Below are positions 34,637 through 44,484 of a stretch of 64,000 nt of DNA, one piece after another (position 1 is the stretch's first letter; each line of letters starts with the position of its first letter). Position numbers and translations under genes: made by a program. The notes under the pieces are model-generated. The model did no database searches. It worked only from the letters and a program-made list of their open reading frames with translations, and was not told the DNA's origin. This DNA is from Vibrio pomeroyi (GTDB lineage Bacteria; Pseudomonadota; Gammaproteobacteria; Enterobacterales; Vibrionaceae). The stretch is from contig NZ_AP025507.1 of the NCBI RefSeq assembly GCF_024347595.1, positions 1,798,001 to 1,862,000 on the forward strand, read 5' to 3'.

Positions 34637-36103
34637 ATGAAACAACTCCCAAAAAAATCACTCATCGCGCTGTCGCTACTTAGCGTAAGCGGTGCAAGCT
34701 TCGGTCATGGTTATGTTTCGGCATACGATAATGGCGTTGCTGAGAGCCGTGTCGCTCTATGTAAGTTCCCTGCGAGTGACACACAACAGAAAAACACCGA
34801 CTGTGGGGGTATCCAATACGAACCACAAAGTGTGGAAGGCCCTGAAGGTTTCCCTGAAGTCGGCCCTGTCGATGGAAAAATCGCCAGTGCAGAATCTCCT
34901 TTAGCGGCAGCACTAGACGAACAAACCGCAGACCGCTGGGTTAAACGCCCTATCAAGTCTGGTTCTCAATACTTTGAGTGGACGTTCACAGCGAACCACA
35001 AGACCCGCGATTGGAAATACTACATTACGCAGCCAGATTGGAACCCAAACCAGCCTTTGACACGCAACTCTTTTGATTTAACGCCATTCTGTGTTGTTGA
35101 AGGCAATATGGAACAGCCACCGATGCAAGTAAGCCACTTGTGTAATGTTCCAGAGCGCGAAGGTTATCAAGTGATCCTTGCTGTATGGGATGTGGGTGAC
35201 ACTGCTGCAGCTTTCTACAACGTTATCGATGTGAAATTTGATGGCGACGGCCCTATCATCCCGGATTGGGATCAAGGTGGTCAGATCAACCCAACTCAAG
35301 ACCTGAACGTTGGTGATGCGGTATACACTCGTGTCTTCGACCAGTCTGGTGAGAACGCTTCATACAGCACTGAGCTAGTGATTGAAAGCAATGAGCAAGG
35401 CAAAGCAAACAACTGGTCTTACGCACTTGCCTCTAAGATCAACCAAGAGCAGACGCAAATCAAAGCAGGTCAATTAAACGGCCAAGGCGATTTCGCTCCT
35501 GTATACGGTTCGAACCCTATTTACTTAAAATCAGGTTCAGGCTTTAACAGCGTAGAGATCGGTTACAAGATTGATACTCCAGAACCAGACCATGAGCTAG
35601 AAGTGACTGGCTTAAAGTCTGAGTACATTATCGATGAAAACCAGCCAACACAGCTTGATCTTACTCTTGCAGCAACAGGCGATATTCAAGCTGAATTGAC
35701 TGTGTACAACCATCATCGTGAAGCACTTGCTTCTCAGAAATCAGAATTAGCAGACGGACAAGTGGAAGATGTTCAACTGACTTTGTCTAAATCTGAAGCT
35801 GGCCACCACATGCTTGTGGTTGTGACGAAAGATGACCAAGGTAACTTAGTGGATCAGAACACGCTTGATTTCCATCTAATGGATGAGCAAACACCGCCAC
35901 CAGCGGGCGATTACGATTTCGTATTCCCAGAAAGCATTGAGTCTTACACTGCGGGAACTACAGTACTAAGCAGCGATGGTAGCGTTTATCAGTGTAAGGA
36001 GTTCCCATACTCTGGTTACTGTGTTCAATGGGCACCAACAGCAACTCAGTACGAACCAGGTGTAGGTTCACACTGGCAAGATGCTTGGAACAAAGTGGAC
36101 TAA
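34637..36103 (+). CDS. gbpA: GlcNAc-binding protein A, chitin-active lytic polysaccharide monooxygenase (AA10)
   Basis: 488 residues. The signal peptide is cleaved after SFG to expose His24, the first ligand of the copper histidine brace; the second is in [11 protein letters not shown] near residue 121. The AA10 domain covers about 24-205. Two central domains (about 210-420), implicated in bacterial-surface binding in V. cholerae GbpA, are followed by a C-terminal chitin-binding module with [17 protein letters not shown] and GSHWQDAW. The length is close to V. cholerae GbpA (485). The secreted protein aids colonisation of chitin and host mucin. The c-di-GMP riboswitch in its leader links attachment to c-di-GMP. 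Confidence 0.95.
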   Translation: MKQLPKKSLIALSLLSVSGASFGHGYVSAYDNGVAESRVALCKFPASDTQQKNTDCGGIQYEPQSVEGPEGFPEVGPVDGKIASAESPLAAALDEQTADRWVKRPIKSGSQYFEWTFTANHKTRDWKYYITQPDWNPNQPLTRNSFDLTPFCVVEGNMEQPPMQVSHLCNVPEREGYQVILAVWDVGDTAAAFYNVIDVKFDGDGPIIPDWDQGGQINPTQDLNVGDAVYTRVFDQSGENASYSTELVIESNEQGKANNWSYALASKINQEQTQIKAGQLNGQGDFAPVYGSNPIYLKSGSGFNSVEIGYKIDTPEPDHELEVTGLKSEYIIDENQPTQLDLTLAATGDIQAELTVYNHHREALASQKSELADGQVEDVQLTLSKSEAGHHMLVVVTKDDQGNLVDQNTLDFHLMDEQTPPPAGDYDFVFPESIESYTAGTTVLSSDGSVYQCKEFPYSGYCVQWAPTATQYEPGVGSHWQDAWNKVD

Positions 36104-36155
36104 TTGATCACTAGAAACTGACTCTTAATAGATAAGAGTGAGTAATCAACCAAAC

Positions 36156-36187
36156 AAAAACGGATGCCTAGCGCATCCGTTTTTTTA
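36156..36187 (+). terminator. Terminator of gbpA
   Basis: Stem AAACGGATGC / GCATCCGTTT with a 5-nt loop and a following T run. It lies between converging gbpA and ctaB and may act in both directions. Confidence 0.92.
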
Positions 36188-36213
36188 CTCAGTGCCATCT
36201 GAAACGTCAGTTA

Positions 36214-37152
36214 TCAAAGTAGATAATGGTCGGCCAATAGAGCTACGAACAAGAGCATAAGGTGATAAATAGAAAACTTGAAGGTCTTCATCGCCATGTT
36301 GGGCTCATCACGATATTTAAGAACCCACGCATGATAAACAAACCCTCCGTTTAGCACCAAAGAAGTACTCAAATATATCCAACTGCTCATTCCAACTAAT
36401 ACTGGAAGCACACACACGATGCTTAACAACATTGTATACAGCAAAATTGAAGTCTTGGTGTAGGCTATCCCATGAGTCACAGGCAACATCGGAATATCCA
36501 CTTTCGCGTACTCGTCACGACGATGAATCGCAAGTGCCCAAAAGTGTGGAGGCGTCCAGATAAAGATAATCATCACCAACAACCATGCACTTGAATGCAA
36601 CTCGTTAGTGACAGCCGTCCAGCCCAATAACGGAGGCATTGCACCTGCGATCCCTGCTATAACAATGTTTTGTGGCGTCGCTCGCTTCAAGTACATGGTA
36701 TAGATAACTGCATAACCTAATAAGCTCGCAAAGGTTAGCCAAGCGGTCAGTTGGTTTACCAACATCGCTAAGGTGACGAAACCAAGCAAGCCAATGCCTG
36801 CAGCAAACGCGAATACTCGTACGCTGCTAAGCTCTCCTGATGGTAAAGGACGACGATTAGTTCGAGACATTTGCCCGTCGATCTTCTTGTCGATCAAATG
36901 ATTAAATGCAGCTGCCGAACCTGCCATTAACCCTATCCCTATCATGCCGAATAAAGCTTGCTGTAGTGGCAGTCCATTAGGCACGGCCAAACACATTCCG
37001 ACTAATGCCGTTAACAACATCAAAGCAACCACTTTAGGCTTGGTCAGTGTTAAATAAACCTTCCAAGCAGCTTTGTTTTTTGCAGCCATTTCATTACTTG
37101 AAACTGCGTCTTGAATCACAATTTCATGCTGTGTTGAAGTTCTACTGACCAT
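36214..37152 (-). CDS. ctaB: Protoheme IX farnesyltransferase (heme O synthase)
   Basis: 312 residues from the ATG at 37150-37152, preferred because a near-perfect AAGGAGGT lies 4-5 nt upstream. It adds the farnesyl group to heme b to make heme O, the precursor of heme A for the oxidase. UbiA-type motifs are [23 protein letters not shown] (first Asp-rich region) and [19 protein letters not shown] (second). About nine membrane segments are visible. The start overlaps the end of ctaA by 11 nt, so translation is coupled. It is the last gene of the cytochrome oxidase cluster. The name cyoE is also used. Confidence 0.95.
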   Translation of the reverse strand: MVSRTSTQHEIVIQDAVSSNEMAAKNKAAWKVYLTLTKPKVVALMLLTALVGMCLAVPNGLPLQQALFGMIGIGLMAGSAAAFNHLIDKKIDGQMSRTNRRPLPSGELSSVRVFAFAAGIGLLGFVTLAMLVNQLTAWLTFASLLGYAVIYTMYLKRATPQNIVIAGIAGAMPPLLGWTAVTNELHSSAWLLVMIIFIWTPPHFWALAIHRRDEYAKVDIPMLPVTHGIAYTKTSILLYTMLLSIVCVLPVLVGMSSWIYLSTSLVLNGGFVYHAWVLKYRDEPNMAMKTFKFSIYHLMLLFVALLADHYLL

Positions 37153-38197
37153 GATTACCTCCTTGTAATACACTGTTCTTCACCAAGTTCTCACTTGGTT
37201 TTCGCTGCCACACGACAAAGTTGGTCACAACCATGCTAATAAGCAGCATCGCCGCGACTAGGTTATGTAAAACCGCGACTGATATTGGCAGGTGAAACCA
37301 CACGTTGCTGATTCCAAGGCTGATTTGAGTAACCAACACTATTGCGACAATCACGCTCAGCTTTTGGTGTGGTGTGTGACCAAACTTCCACAACTGATAC
37401 ACCACCATTAGCACCGTCAACGTTGCCACGATAGCGCCAAACCTATGCATGACATGTATAGTGAGCCTTGCGGGGTACTCCAATACACCGAACTCATAGT
37501 TCTCATGACCTTGCTGTGCAAAATCGAACGCGTTCTTAAAGTCTAAGTAGCTTGTCCAGTTCCCCTCACAAATTGGTAGCTGGGTACACACCAACGCGGC
37601 ATAGTTTGATGAGGTCCACCCGCCAAGCAATATCTGCCCCACCACAATCACCAAGCCCAACGAGGCCCAGAATTTAATCTGAGGCGCATAAGAGGTCTCG
37701 CCAAATCGGGTTTGGAAATTAGAGAGACGACAGTAGAGTAAACACAAAAGAGACAGCAGAGTAAAACCACCCATCAAGTGCGCCATAACCACGACAGGCA
37801 TCAACTTGAGTGTCACTGTCCACATGCCTAATAAAGCCTGAAAAATCACGGTTGCCGATATAAGTAACGGTAGTCCAGCAGAGGTGAGGTTCTTCTTAAT
37901 ACACCAAGCAACCACAACAAAGATAAGAAGCCCTAATGAACCCGCAAAGTAACGATGTATCATCTCTATCCATGCTTTATCTGCTTCAAGAGCACGCTCA
38001 GGAAATTGGAGATTTGCTTGATTCACTGCTTGTGCATCAGAAGGAACGGTAATTTTCCCATAACACCCAGGCCAATCAGGACAACCAAGACCAGCGTCAG
38101 ACAAACGGGTGTAGGCGCCGAGCACAATAACGGTAAGCGTCAGCAAGATAGTCACTCGCATCACGAGCATGAGTAAGTCAGGGGCTTTATTCTGCAT
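37142..38197 (-). CDS. ctaA: Heme A synthase (COX15/CtaA)
   Basis: 351 residues with eight membrane segments. It oxidises the C8 methyl of heme O to give heme A. Family signatures are [21 protein letters not shown] near residue 25, EMIHRYFAG with a heme-ligating His, [23 protein letters not shown] and HVMHRFGA near the second half. The paired cysteines CTQLPIC are also present. GGGAG precedes the ATG. Its place between the assembly genes and ctaB fits supply of heme A to the aa3-type oxidase encoded upstream. Confidence 0.95.
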   Translation of the reverse strand: MQNKAPDLLMLVMRVTILLTLTVIVLGAYTRLSDAGLGCPDWPGCYGKITVPSDAQAVNQANLQFPERALEADKAWIEMIHRYFAGSLGLLIFVVVAWCIKKNLTSAGLPLLISATVIFQALLGMWTVTLKLMPVVVMAHLMGGFTLLSLLCLLYCRLSNFQTRFGETSYAPQIKFWASLGLVIVVGQILLGGWTSSNYAALVCTQLPICEGNWTSYLDFKNAFDFAQQGHENYEFGVLEYPARLTIHVMHRFGAIVATLTVLMVVYQLWKFGHTPHQKLSVIVAIVLVTQISLGISNVWFHLPISVAVLHNLVAAMLLISMVVTNFVVWQRKPSENLVKNSVLQGGNHGQ

Positions 38198-38272
38198 CGT
38201 TTATCTCCCTATATTTATTCCCTGTCCCTAATAGAGTTCAATCGCTACGCTCAAACACGAATGCTCTTTCAA

Positions 38273-38881
38273 CTACCCAACGCGCGACAATTTAAGAAGC
38301 TTTCTGAGATCATGGATCATGCCTTTAGACTGCCCAACTAATTGCGACGGTTCTGAGACGCTTTTGTATTCCATAACGAGTTGCCCAAGAGGATCGATGA
38401 TTACAATGGAAGCTGGCGCGAACTTGGTGCTCAACTGATCTCCACCCGATAGAAACGACAGATCTGGTTTGTTAAATGCTCCTGGTAGCGCCTCCCCTTC
38501 AGAGACAAAAACCACCGCTGTCACTCGCTCCTTATTTTTCCCTAACGCTAAATAGCTTTGATTCAAATAATGTAGCTGTTGTTCACACAAGCTATCGCAT
38601 TCTGTTGGCGCAATGTAACCCACCAGCCACCCCTCTCCTTCCACCGGAGCCGTCAATCCAAAATCCTGCAACGTCACTCTTGGCTCAACCAACTCACCCG
38701 TGTTTGTCACACCAGATGTGTACCAATTTTGCTCTAACACGGTTTTAGCGATAATGGCAGGTAAGGCGAAAATCAGAATCAGTCCGATTAATACAAGGCG
38801 ACCACGTGAGCGACGCTGTTTAAACGCAGCCAAGTTCGCATAGGTACTTTCCTTGTTCATTTGTACTTGAGACTTATCCAT
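38273..38881 (-). CDS. Membrane-anchored Sco/thioredoxin-like protein of the cox cluster
   Basis: 202 residues. One membrane segment (about 27-46) is followed by a periplasmic domain. The domain has TECDSLCEQQL with cysteines at 95 and 99, a CxxxC pair placed as in copper-delivering Sco proteins (CxxxC). The downstream part is thioredoxin-like (VTAVVFVSEGEAL, ASIVIIDPLGQLVMEY). No obvious third copper-ligand His of canonical Sco1 is seen. It probably helps metallate or reduce the CuA site, inferred from the motif and cluster. It lies between SURF1 and ctaA, all on the same strand. Confidence 0.72.
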   Translation of the reverse strand: MDKSQVQMNKESTYANLAAFKQRRSRGRLVLIGLILIFALPAIIAKTVLEQNWYTSGVTNTGELVEPRVTLQDFGLTAPVEGEGWLVGYIAPTECDSLCEQQLHYLNQSYLALGKNKERVTAVVFVSEGEALPGAFNKPDLSFLSGGDQLSTKFAPASIVIIDPLGQLVMEYKSVSEPSQLVGQSKGMIHDLRKLLKLSRVG

Positions 38882-38939
38882 TTTGATTCCCTGTATTAAG
38901 CGCTGCCGTTCGCTATCTGTATTATGTCATTCCGATCAT

Positions 38940-39749
38940 TTACTTCTTATTAGTTTGACTATGTTTCTTTAAGTATCGGTAGCAAATCAATAACATCAGC
39001 GAGAGCACTACCGCAGCCATCACGAACCATTGAAATGAGTAACCAAAGTGCTTCTCAGACTTCATCGCCGTAGGGCGCCATAACATCTCATAAGGCCATG
39101 AATCTAAGCTCTGAGGTTGAAAGATAAACGGCAACATCTCTTGTCCTGTATATTTCGATAACGCCTCTATATTGATGTTTTGAATTCTTTTCGGTGCCGT
39201 ATTCTCTAACCCAAGCTCCTGACTTAACGGATTCGCTGAACGTGTGTACAAACGCCCAGACATGTTGGTTGGTAACGTTATGTGTCCAATATGTGGAAGC
39301 TCTCTTCTGTCATTACTTGCTGCAACGAACCCAAGATCGATCAACAGTTGTTTTCTTCCATCTTGTATTTGAACCTCACCAAGCATGTAAATCACGTACC
39401 CAACCGTTCCTTGGTTGATTTGATTGTCCAACAAGAACACCAAATCACTTGTTTTCACTAATTGAACGTCAGCTTTTAAACCATTTAAGGTTGAAGAATT
39501 CAATGACTGCTGAGTTCGAACACTTTCTTCTCGCCATTCTGAAATCACGGTATCTAGAGGCCTAGAGGACTGCGTTGCTCTCTGCGATAGCTGTTGCTCG
39601 TAGCGTAATTTCTCGTTACCTCTGTCTAACTGCCATAAACCCAACTTGATTAAAATGCCGACTGAAACCAAAGTTAGAACAACCGCAACCCAAAAACCTT
39701 TACTGCGGAACGTTCGTTCATCATGATTCAGACCGTTTGGAGTTATCAC
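38940..39749 (-). CDS. SURF1-family cytochrome oxidase assembly protein
   Basis: About 269 residues from the GTG at 39747-39749. The frame extends 40 codons further (to 39869), but that part would lie entirely within the divergent DUF2909 gene and has no good ribosome site. SURF1 features are KGFWVAVVLTLV with KLGLWQLDRGNEK, VLLIDLGFV-like LLIDLGFVAAS, and a C-terminal membrane segment after HFGYSFQWFVMA (SURF1 motif xYxxQWF). Two membrane helices flank a periplasmic domain. SURF1 helps insert heme A into subunit I. Start choice is the main uncertainty. Confidence 0.82.
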   Translation of the reverse strand: MITPNGLNHDERTFRSKGFWVAVVLTLVSVGILIKLGLWQLDRGNEKLRYEQQLSQRATQSSRPLDTVISEWREESVRTQQSLNSSTLNGLKADVQLVKTSDLVFLLDNQINQGTVGYVIYMLGEVQIQDGRKQLLIDLGFVAASNDRRELPHIGHITLPTNMSGRLYTRSANPLSQELGLENTAPKRIQNINIEALSKYTGQEMLPFIFQPQSLDSWPYEMLWRPTAMKSEKHFGYSFQWFVMAAVVLSLMLLICYRYLKKHSQTNKK

Positions 39750-39750
39750 T

Positions 39751-39981
39751 ATGGCGTCATCCACCTTTATCTTGTTATTCAAAGTTGTATTGGTTGCCCT
39801 ACTGTTTTTCATCGCCTTCAACTTAATGAAAGGTCTCATCCAAATTGCTTCTGGCAAACACAATGGCAAGAGGCTGAGTCACTTCTTAGGACGTCGAGTC
39901 ATGTGGTCAGCCGTTGTCGTGTTAATGCTGTTACTGGCTTTGGGAACAGGGGTGATAACGCCAAACCCTCGCCCTTATTAA
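39751..39981 (+). CDS. DUF2909 twin-transmembrane protein
   Basis: 76 residues with two membrane segments (about 7-28 and 50-68) joined by a basic loop (GKHNGKRLSHFLGRR). DUF2909 proteins recur in cytochrome c oxidase clusters between the subunit III and SURF1 genes; their role is unknown. GGAG lies 8 nt before the ATG. It is the only plus-strand gene in the cluster. Its start codon abuts the proposed SURF1 start on the other strand, so the two promoters must sit inside each other's coding sequence. Confidence 0.83.
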   Translation: MASSTFILLFKVVLVALLFFIAFNLMKGLIQIASGKHNGKRLSHFLGRRVMWSAVVVLMLLLALGTGVITPNPRPY

Positions 39982-40007
39982 GCCCTGCAAGCCCAACAGC
40001 TAAAGCG

Positions 40008-40032
40008 GTCTATGTCGTTAGAGGACATAGAC
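40008..40032. terminator. Hairpin spanning the coxC stop codon, between convergent genes
   Basis: A perfect 9-bp stem GTCTATGTC / GACATAGAC with a 7-nt loop containing the coxC stop codon. It has no T run, so termination is uncertain; it could protect the 3' ends of both messages. Confidence 0.45.
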
Positions 40033-40902
40033 GAACACAAATAACCCTAACCAAACCACATCAACAAAGTGCCAGTACCAACTGCCAGCTTGGAACGCAA
40101 AGTGGTCTTTGGGCGTAAAGTGGTCTTTAGCAACCCTTGCCAGTAACACAATCAAAAAGATCGTCCCCAAGCAAACATGCAAACCATGGAATCCAGTCAA
40201 TAAGAAGAAGGTGTTGCCATAGATACCCGATTGAAGGGTCAGCCCCATCTCTTGGTAAGCGTGAACGTACTCTTCGACTTGGAAAAATAGGAAAAAGCCA
40301 GCTAGGACAATGGTGATCTCTAACCAAACGATTAATGCCATGCGCTTGTTTTGTTCAAGGCTTAGGTGCGCCATATGCAGCGTTACGGATGAAAGCAGTA
40401 AGATAATGGTGTTCTTAAGTGGGATACCTTGCCAAGGCATTGCTTGTGTCGTCACACCATCAGGTGTCGTGGTCAGCGGCCACATTGATTGGAACATCGG
40501 CCACAGCACTTCATGAGTCATTTCATTGTTGCCCGCCCCGCCAATCCAAGGGACAGATATCATGCGAGCATAGAAAAGCGCGCCAAAGAAAGCTCCGAAG
40601 AACATGATCTCAGAAAATATGAACCAGCTCATTCCTTGTCTAAAGGAACGAGATATTTGCTCGGAATAAACACCGCTCAATGATTCTGTAATCACGTTAC
40701 TAAACCAACCCGCAAGCATATACAGAAGAACAGCAAAACCAACTAACAACACCGCTTTGCCGAACACGCCACCTGCGGCATCCGTTCCCATGTTTTGCAC
40801 GGTTAACCCTGCTCCGACCGCAACAAGGAACAACGCAACGGCACCCACTAGCGGCCAATGGCTTTGATGTGGAACGAAATACACTTCCTTTTTAGAACTC
40901 AT
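40018..40902 (-). CDS. coxC: Cytochrome c oxidase subunit III
   Basis: 294 residues with seven membrane segments. Typical features include YFVPHQSHWPLVGAVALF at the N-terminus, RQGMSWFIFSEIMFFGAFFGALFYAR, ILLLSSVTLHMAHLSLEQN, GFHGLHVCLGT and the C-terminal HFVDVVWLGLFVFVYVL. It stabilises the core and may guide oxygen entry. AAAGGAG lies 7 nt before the start. It follows ctaG by 37 bp in the order coxB-coxA-ctaG-coxC. Confidence 0.96.
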   Translation of the reverse strand: MSSKKEVYFVPHQSHWPLVGAVALFLVAVGAGLTVQNMGTDAAGGVFGKAVLLVGFAVLLYMLAGWFSNVITESLSGVYSEQISRSFRQGMSWFIFSEIMFFGAFFGALFYARMISVPWIGGAGNNEMTHEVLWPMFQSMWPLTTTPDGVTTQAMPWQGIPLKNTIILLLSSVTLHMAHLSLEQNKRMALIVWLEITIVLAGFFLFFQVEEYVHAYQEMGLTLQSGIYGNTFFLLTGFHGLHVCLGTIFLIVLLARVAKDHFTPKDHFAFQAGSWYWHFVDVVWLGLFVFVYVL

Positions 40903-40939
40903 CGCTCAACTCCTTTGTTGATTCTGGTTCTGTAATGTC

Positions 40940-41569
40940 TTAATTACTTGCGATTACATTAGGCTCGGGACTGCTTGATTCCCCAACCACCTCACTCGTG
41001 ATATTGAATAACGTATAAGAGAGCGTCAGCGTGTGTATCGACTCTGGAATGTTTGGCTCTATGTAAAATATCAAACCCATTTCGGCGCGCTTGAAGCCAT
41101 CAAGAGGTTGCTGATTGAAGCAAAAGCATTCCATCTTGTTGAAGTAGGTCGCTCCCATTCCCGGCGACACCGATGGCACAGCTTGACCAATCAATGAACT
41201 CGCAGATAGGTTCTTCGCGATGTAATTGGTTTGCACCACCTCGCCAGGATGAACTTCCAACACACGTACTTCAGGCGAAAACGTCCATGGCATATCAGGC
41301 TTAATATGAGACATGAATTCCACCCGAATCGTACGAGAGTAGTCAGGTTGCATCCCCTGAGGCTGAACCGCAGAAACCGTATTGGTTTTACCGTTGATTC
41401 CCAAAGCCTCGCACATCACATCGTAGAGCGGTACCAAAGCGAAACCGAAACCAAACATCGCCACCACACTCAATACCAAGTAGCCCGTTAGCTTTTTACT
41501 TGATCGCTTCTTGGTTGAACGCTTTGGTTGTTTTTCATCTTGATTTGGATTGCTTTGCTTATCACCCAT
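40940..41569 (-). CDS. ctaG: Cytochrome c oxidase assembly protein CtaG (Cox11)
   Basis: 209 residues. A Lys-rich cytoplasmic tail and one membrane segment (about 29-50, with VPLYDVMCEALGING) precede a periplasmic domain. The copper-binding pair is in KMECFCFNQQPL (CFCF motif), followed by the usual PL(D). Cox11 delivers copper to the CuB centre of subunit I. It begins 10 bp after coxA and precedes coxC, the standard order in proteobacterial aa3 oxidase operons. Confidence 0.95.
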   Translation of the reverse strand: MGDKQSNPNQDEKQPKRSTKKRSSKKLTGYLVLSVVAMFGFGFALVPLYDVMCEALGINGKTNTVSAVQPQGMQPDYSRTIRVEFMSHIKPDMPWTFSPEVRVLEVHPGEVVQTNYIAKNLSASSLIGQAVPSVSPGMGATYFNKMECFCFNQQPLDGFKRAEMGLIFYIEPNIPESIHTLTLSYTLFNITSEVVGESSSPEPNVIASN

Positions 41570-41579
41570 AGCTCACCCC

Positions 41580-43241
41580 CTAATCGATCTTAGGTGGATG
41601 AGTAAAGGTGTGATGAGGTGCGGGGCTTGGTACCGTCCACTCTAGCCCTTCAGCACGTTCCCATGGCTTGCTCGATGCTGGCTCACCGCCTTTAACACAC
41701 TTGATGACTAACCATAAGAATATGAGTTGCGATAATCCAAAGGCAAAGCCGCCTATCGACACCACTTGGTTAACGTCAGCGAACTGAATGGCGTAGTCTG
41801 GAATACGACGTGGCATGCCCGCCAAACCTAAAAAGTGCATAGGGAAGAAAAGCACATTGACTGATATGACAGATGTCCAGAAATGCCACAGACTGAGCTT
41901 GTGATCGTACATATGCCCGGTCCACTTAGGCAGCCAGTAATAGGCCGCGGCCATTATCGAGAACACCGCGCCAGTCACCAGAACATAGTGGAAATGAGCC
42001 ACCACAAAATAGGTGTCATGATATTGGAAATCAGCAGGAACAATGGCGAGCATCAATCCAGACAAGCCGCCTATCGTAAACAGAACGATAAAGGCGATGG
42101 TAAATAGCATCGGGGTTTCGAAGGTCAAGGCGCCTCGCCACATAGTTGCGACCCAGTTAAAGACTTTCACCCCCGTTGGCACCGCAATCAACATGGTGCA
42201 ATACATGAAGAACAGCTCAGCAAAGACCGGCATCCCCGTAGTGAACATGTGGTGTGCCCAAACTAGGAAAGACAAGATGGCGATACTACAGGTCGCGTAC
42301 ACCATAGAGTGGTAACCAAACAAACGCTTGCCACTAAAAGCTGGGATGATGGCAGAGACGATACCAAACGACGGTAAAATCATGATGTACACTTCGGGGT
42401 GCCCAAAGAACCAGAATATGTGCTGAAACATAACGGGATCACCACCACCAGCCGCATCAAAGAAGCTTGTCCCAAAGTATTTATCAGTCAATACCATGGT
42501 CACCGCTCCGGCGAGAACCGGCATCACGGCTATCAGCAAGAAAGCGGTAATTAACCAAGTCCACACGAACATAGGCAGTTTGAACCAAGTCATACCTGGC
42601 GCTCTCATGTTCACGATGGTCACGATGACGTTGATCGCACCCATGATCGAACTGATCCCCATAATATGAACAGAGAACACAAACAGTGCCGTACTATCTG
42701 GGCCGTAAGTCGTTGAGAGCGGCGCGTAGAATGTCCAACCAAAACTCGGGCCGCCTCCCTCTGTAAACAGAGAACCAATTAGGATCAAGAAAGCAAAAGG
42801 CAAAATCCAGAAACTGAGGTTGTTCATTCGTGGCAGCGCCATATCGGGAGCGCCGATCATCATCGGGATCATCCAGTTGGCGAGCCCCGTGAATGCAGGC
42901 ATTACCGCACCGAACACCATGATCAAGCCGTGTACTGTAGTCATCTGATTAAAGAAATCAGGCTCAACAAGCTGCAGACCCGGTTGGAACAACTCAGCAC
43001 GGATCACCATTGCCATCGCACCACCGGTTAAGAACATTGCGAAACTGAACCACAGATATAATGTACCGATGTCTTTGTGATTGGTTGAATACAGCCAACG
43101 CGCCCACCCTTTGGGAGCAGCGTGAGAGTCGTGGTCATCCAGAGGTAGGTCATTGCTATCCAATGTACCTTCCACAGAATGGCTCAAGGCCTGATCTTCT
43201 GCAGGCGCCGATTTCACCGGCTTATCAATTGGTGAACTCAT
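41580..43241 (-). CDS. coxA: Cytochrome c oxidase subunit I (aa3 type)
   Basis: 553 residues with twelve membrane segments. It is the catalytic subunit that reduces oxygen at heme a3-CuB and pumps protons. Heme a ligand His is in TTVHGLIMVF. The CuB region is HIFWFFGHPEVYIMILPSFG with the His-Tyr crosslink pair, plus AHHMFTTGMP. Heme ligands of helix X are in VVAHFHYVLVTGA. An N-terminal tail of about 45 residues (TNHKDIGTLYLWFS follows) is longer than in many homologues. AAGGAG precedes the ATG and the start overlaps coxB by 4 nt. Confidence 0.97.
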   Translation of the reverse strand: MSSPIDKPVKSAPAEDQALSHSVEGTLDSNDLPLDDHDSHAAPKGWARWLYSTNHKDIGTLYLWFSFAMFLTGGAMAMVIRAELFQPGLQLVEPDFFNQMTTVHGLIMVFGAVMPAFTGLANWMIPMMIGAPDMALPRMNNLSFWILPFAFLILIGSLFTEGGGPSFGWTFYAPLSTTYGPDSTALFVFSVHIMGISSIMGAINVIVTIVNMRAPGMTWFKLPMFVWTWLITAFLLIAVMPVLAGAVTMVLTDKYFGTSFFDAAGGGDPVMFQHIFWFFGHPEVYIMILPSFGIVSAIIPAFSGKRLFGYHSMVYATCSIAILSFLVWAHHMFTTGMPVFAELFFMYCTMLIAVPTGVKVFNWVATMWRGALTFETPMLFTIAFIVLFTIGGLSGLMLAIVPADFQYHDTYFVVAHFHYVLVTGAVFSIMAAAYYWLPKWTGHMYDHKLSLWHFWTSVISVNVLFFPMHFLGLAGMPRRIPDYAIQFADVNQVVSIGGFAFGLSQLIFLWLVIKCVKGGEPASSKPWERAEGLEWTVPSPAPHHTFTHPPKID

Positions 43242-44455
43242 AGCTGCTCCTTAGCATCACTTTGTGCTTCATCCGTTGAGCCCTGTTCGTCAGGTGCTTG
43301 GGCTCCGCCTTCTTGTTTAACCTTGTAAGCGTTAATATCTGAAGCCTGAACAATATCGCCCGTGTCATTACCCCAAGCGTTTCTTTGGTAAGTGACGACC
43401 GCTGCGATCTCTTTCTCGGTTAACTGGTTATCGAAGGCTTGCATCGCCGTGCCTCCGCGACCATAAACAATGGTATCGATGTGCACATCCACATCCCCAA
43501 GAGCAACCGGGCTACCTTTAATCGCTGGAAATGCCCCTGGAATGCCTTCACCGTTTGCTTGGTGACAAACCGCGCATCGAGTTTTGTAAACCTCTGCACC
43601 GATGGTATTCAATTCATCTAAAGAAAGTGACGCATCTAATGCATCTTGCGCCGCTTGTTGTGCGGCAATCGCTAACTCTTTCTGTTCTGCTAACCATGAA
43701 TCAAACTCATCTTCTTCCATGGCATGCACCACTATCGGCATAAAGCCATGCGCTCGGCCACACAGCTCAGCACATTGGCCACGATACACTCCGGGCTCAT
43801 CGATTTTTGTCCAAGCTTCGTTAATGAACCCCGGAATGGTGTCTTTCTTAACAGCAAAGGCCGGAACCCACCACGAGTGAATCACATCGTCAGAAGTCAT
43901 CAAGAAGCGAACTTTTCTATCAACAGGAAGGACTAATGGCTTATCAACCTCTAACAGATAATGCGCGCCTTTCACTTCAATGCCTTCGATTTCTTTGTCA
44001 CTGGTCGCTAATAGGCTGAAGAACTCAACATCTTCGCCAAAATAGCTATAATGCCATTTCCATTGTGAGCCAGTAATTTTAACGGTGAGTTCAGACTGAG
44101 AGGTGTCTTCCATCGCTATCAAGGTTTTAGTAGCGGGTATCGCCATTGCGATGAGGATGATAATAGGAATGATGGTCCAGAGGATTTCAACTTTAGTGCT
44201 TTCGTGAAAATGAGCGGCTACCGCGCCCTTCGACTTTCTGTGCCTCAGAATCGAATAAAACATCACACCAAAAACGACGAAGGCGATTGCACAGCAGATG
44301 TAGAAGATAAGCATATGAAGTTCATAAACCTCACCGCTGATCTCAGTCACGCCTCTTGTCATGTTGTATTCACTACTTGCATGCACTAAAGGCGACACTA
44401 AAACCACAACAAAACTCTTCAAAAGCCACGCTAGCCTAACCAGTAATCTTTTCAA
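43238..44455 (-). CDS. coxB: Cytochrome c oxidase subunit II fused to a cytochrome c domain
   Basis: 405 residues. A signal peptide and two membrane helices are followed by the cupredoxin CuA domain, with ligands in DDVIHSWWVPAF and GQCAELCGRAHGFM. A C-terminal class I cytochrome c domain (about 285-370) contains CAVCHQANGEGIPGAFPAIKGS. The electron-donating region with the Trp cluster SQWKWHYSYFGEDVEF is intact. The fused cytochrome marks a caa3-like branch of aa3 oxidases. It is first in the operon; four 17-bp imperfect repeats lie 30-97 bp upstream of its start. Confidence 0.95.
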   Translation of the reverse strand: MKRLLVRLAWLLKSFVVVLVSPLVHASSEYNMTRGVTEISGEVYELHMLIFYICCAIAFVVFGVMFYSILRHRKSKGAVAAHFHESTKVEILWTIIPIIILIAMAIPATKTLIAMEDTSQSELTVKITGSQWKWHYSYFGEDVEFFSLLATSDKEIEGIEVKGAHYLLEVDKPLVLPVDRKVRFLMTSDDVIHSWWVPAFAVKKDTIPGFINEAWTKIDEPGVYRGQCAELCGRAHGFMPIVVHAMEEDEFDSWLAEQKELAIAAQQAAQDALDASLSLDELNTIGAEVYKTRCAVCHQANGEGIPGAFPAIKGSPVALGDVDVHIDTIVYGRGGTAMQAFDNQLTEKEIAAVVTYQRNAWGNDTGDIVQASDINAYKVKQEGGAQAPDEQGSTDEAQSDAKEQL

Positions 44456-44484
44456 AAGATCTCTCCTTATCCTTCCTAATTGGA

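Noticed and set aside
39750..39869. Longer SURF1 N-terminus starting at 39869
   Set aside because: It would overlap the DUF2909 gene fully, and none of its start codons has a well-spaced Shine-Dalgarno.
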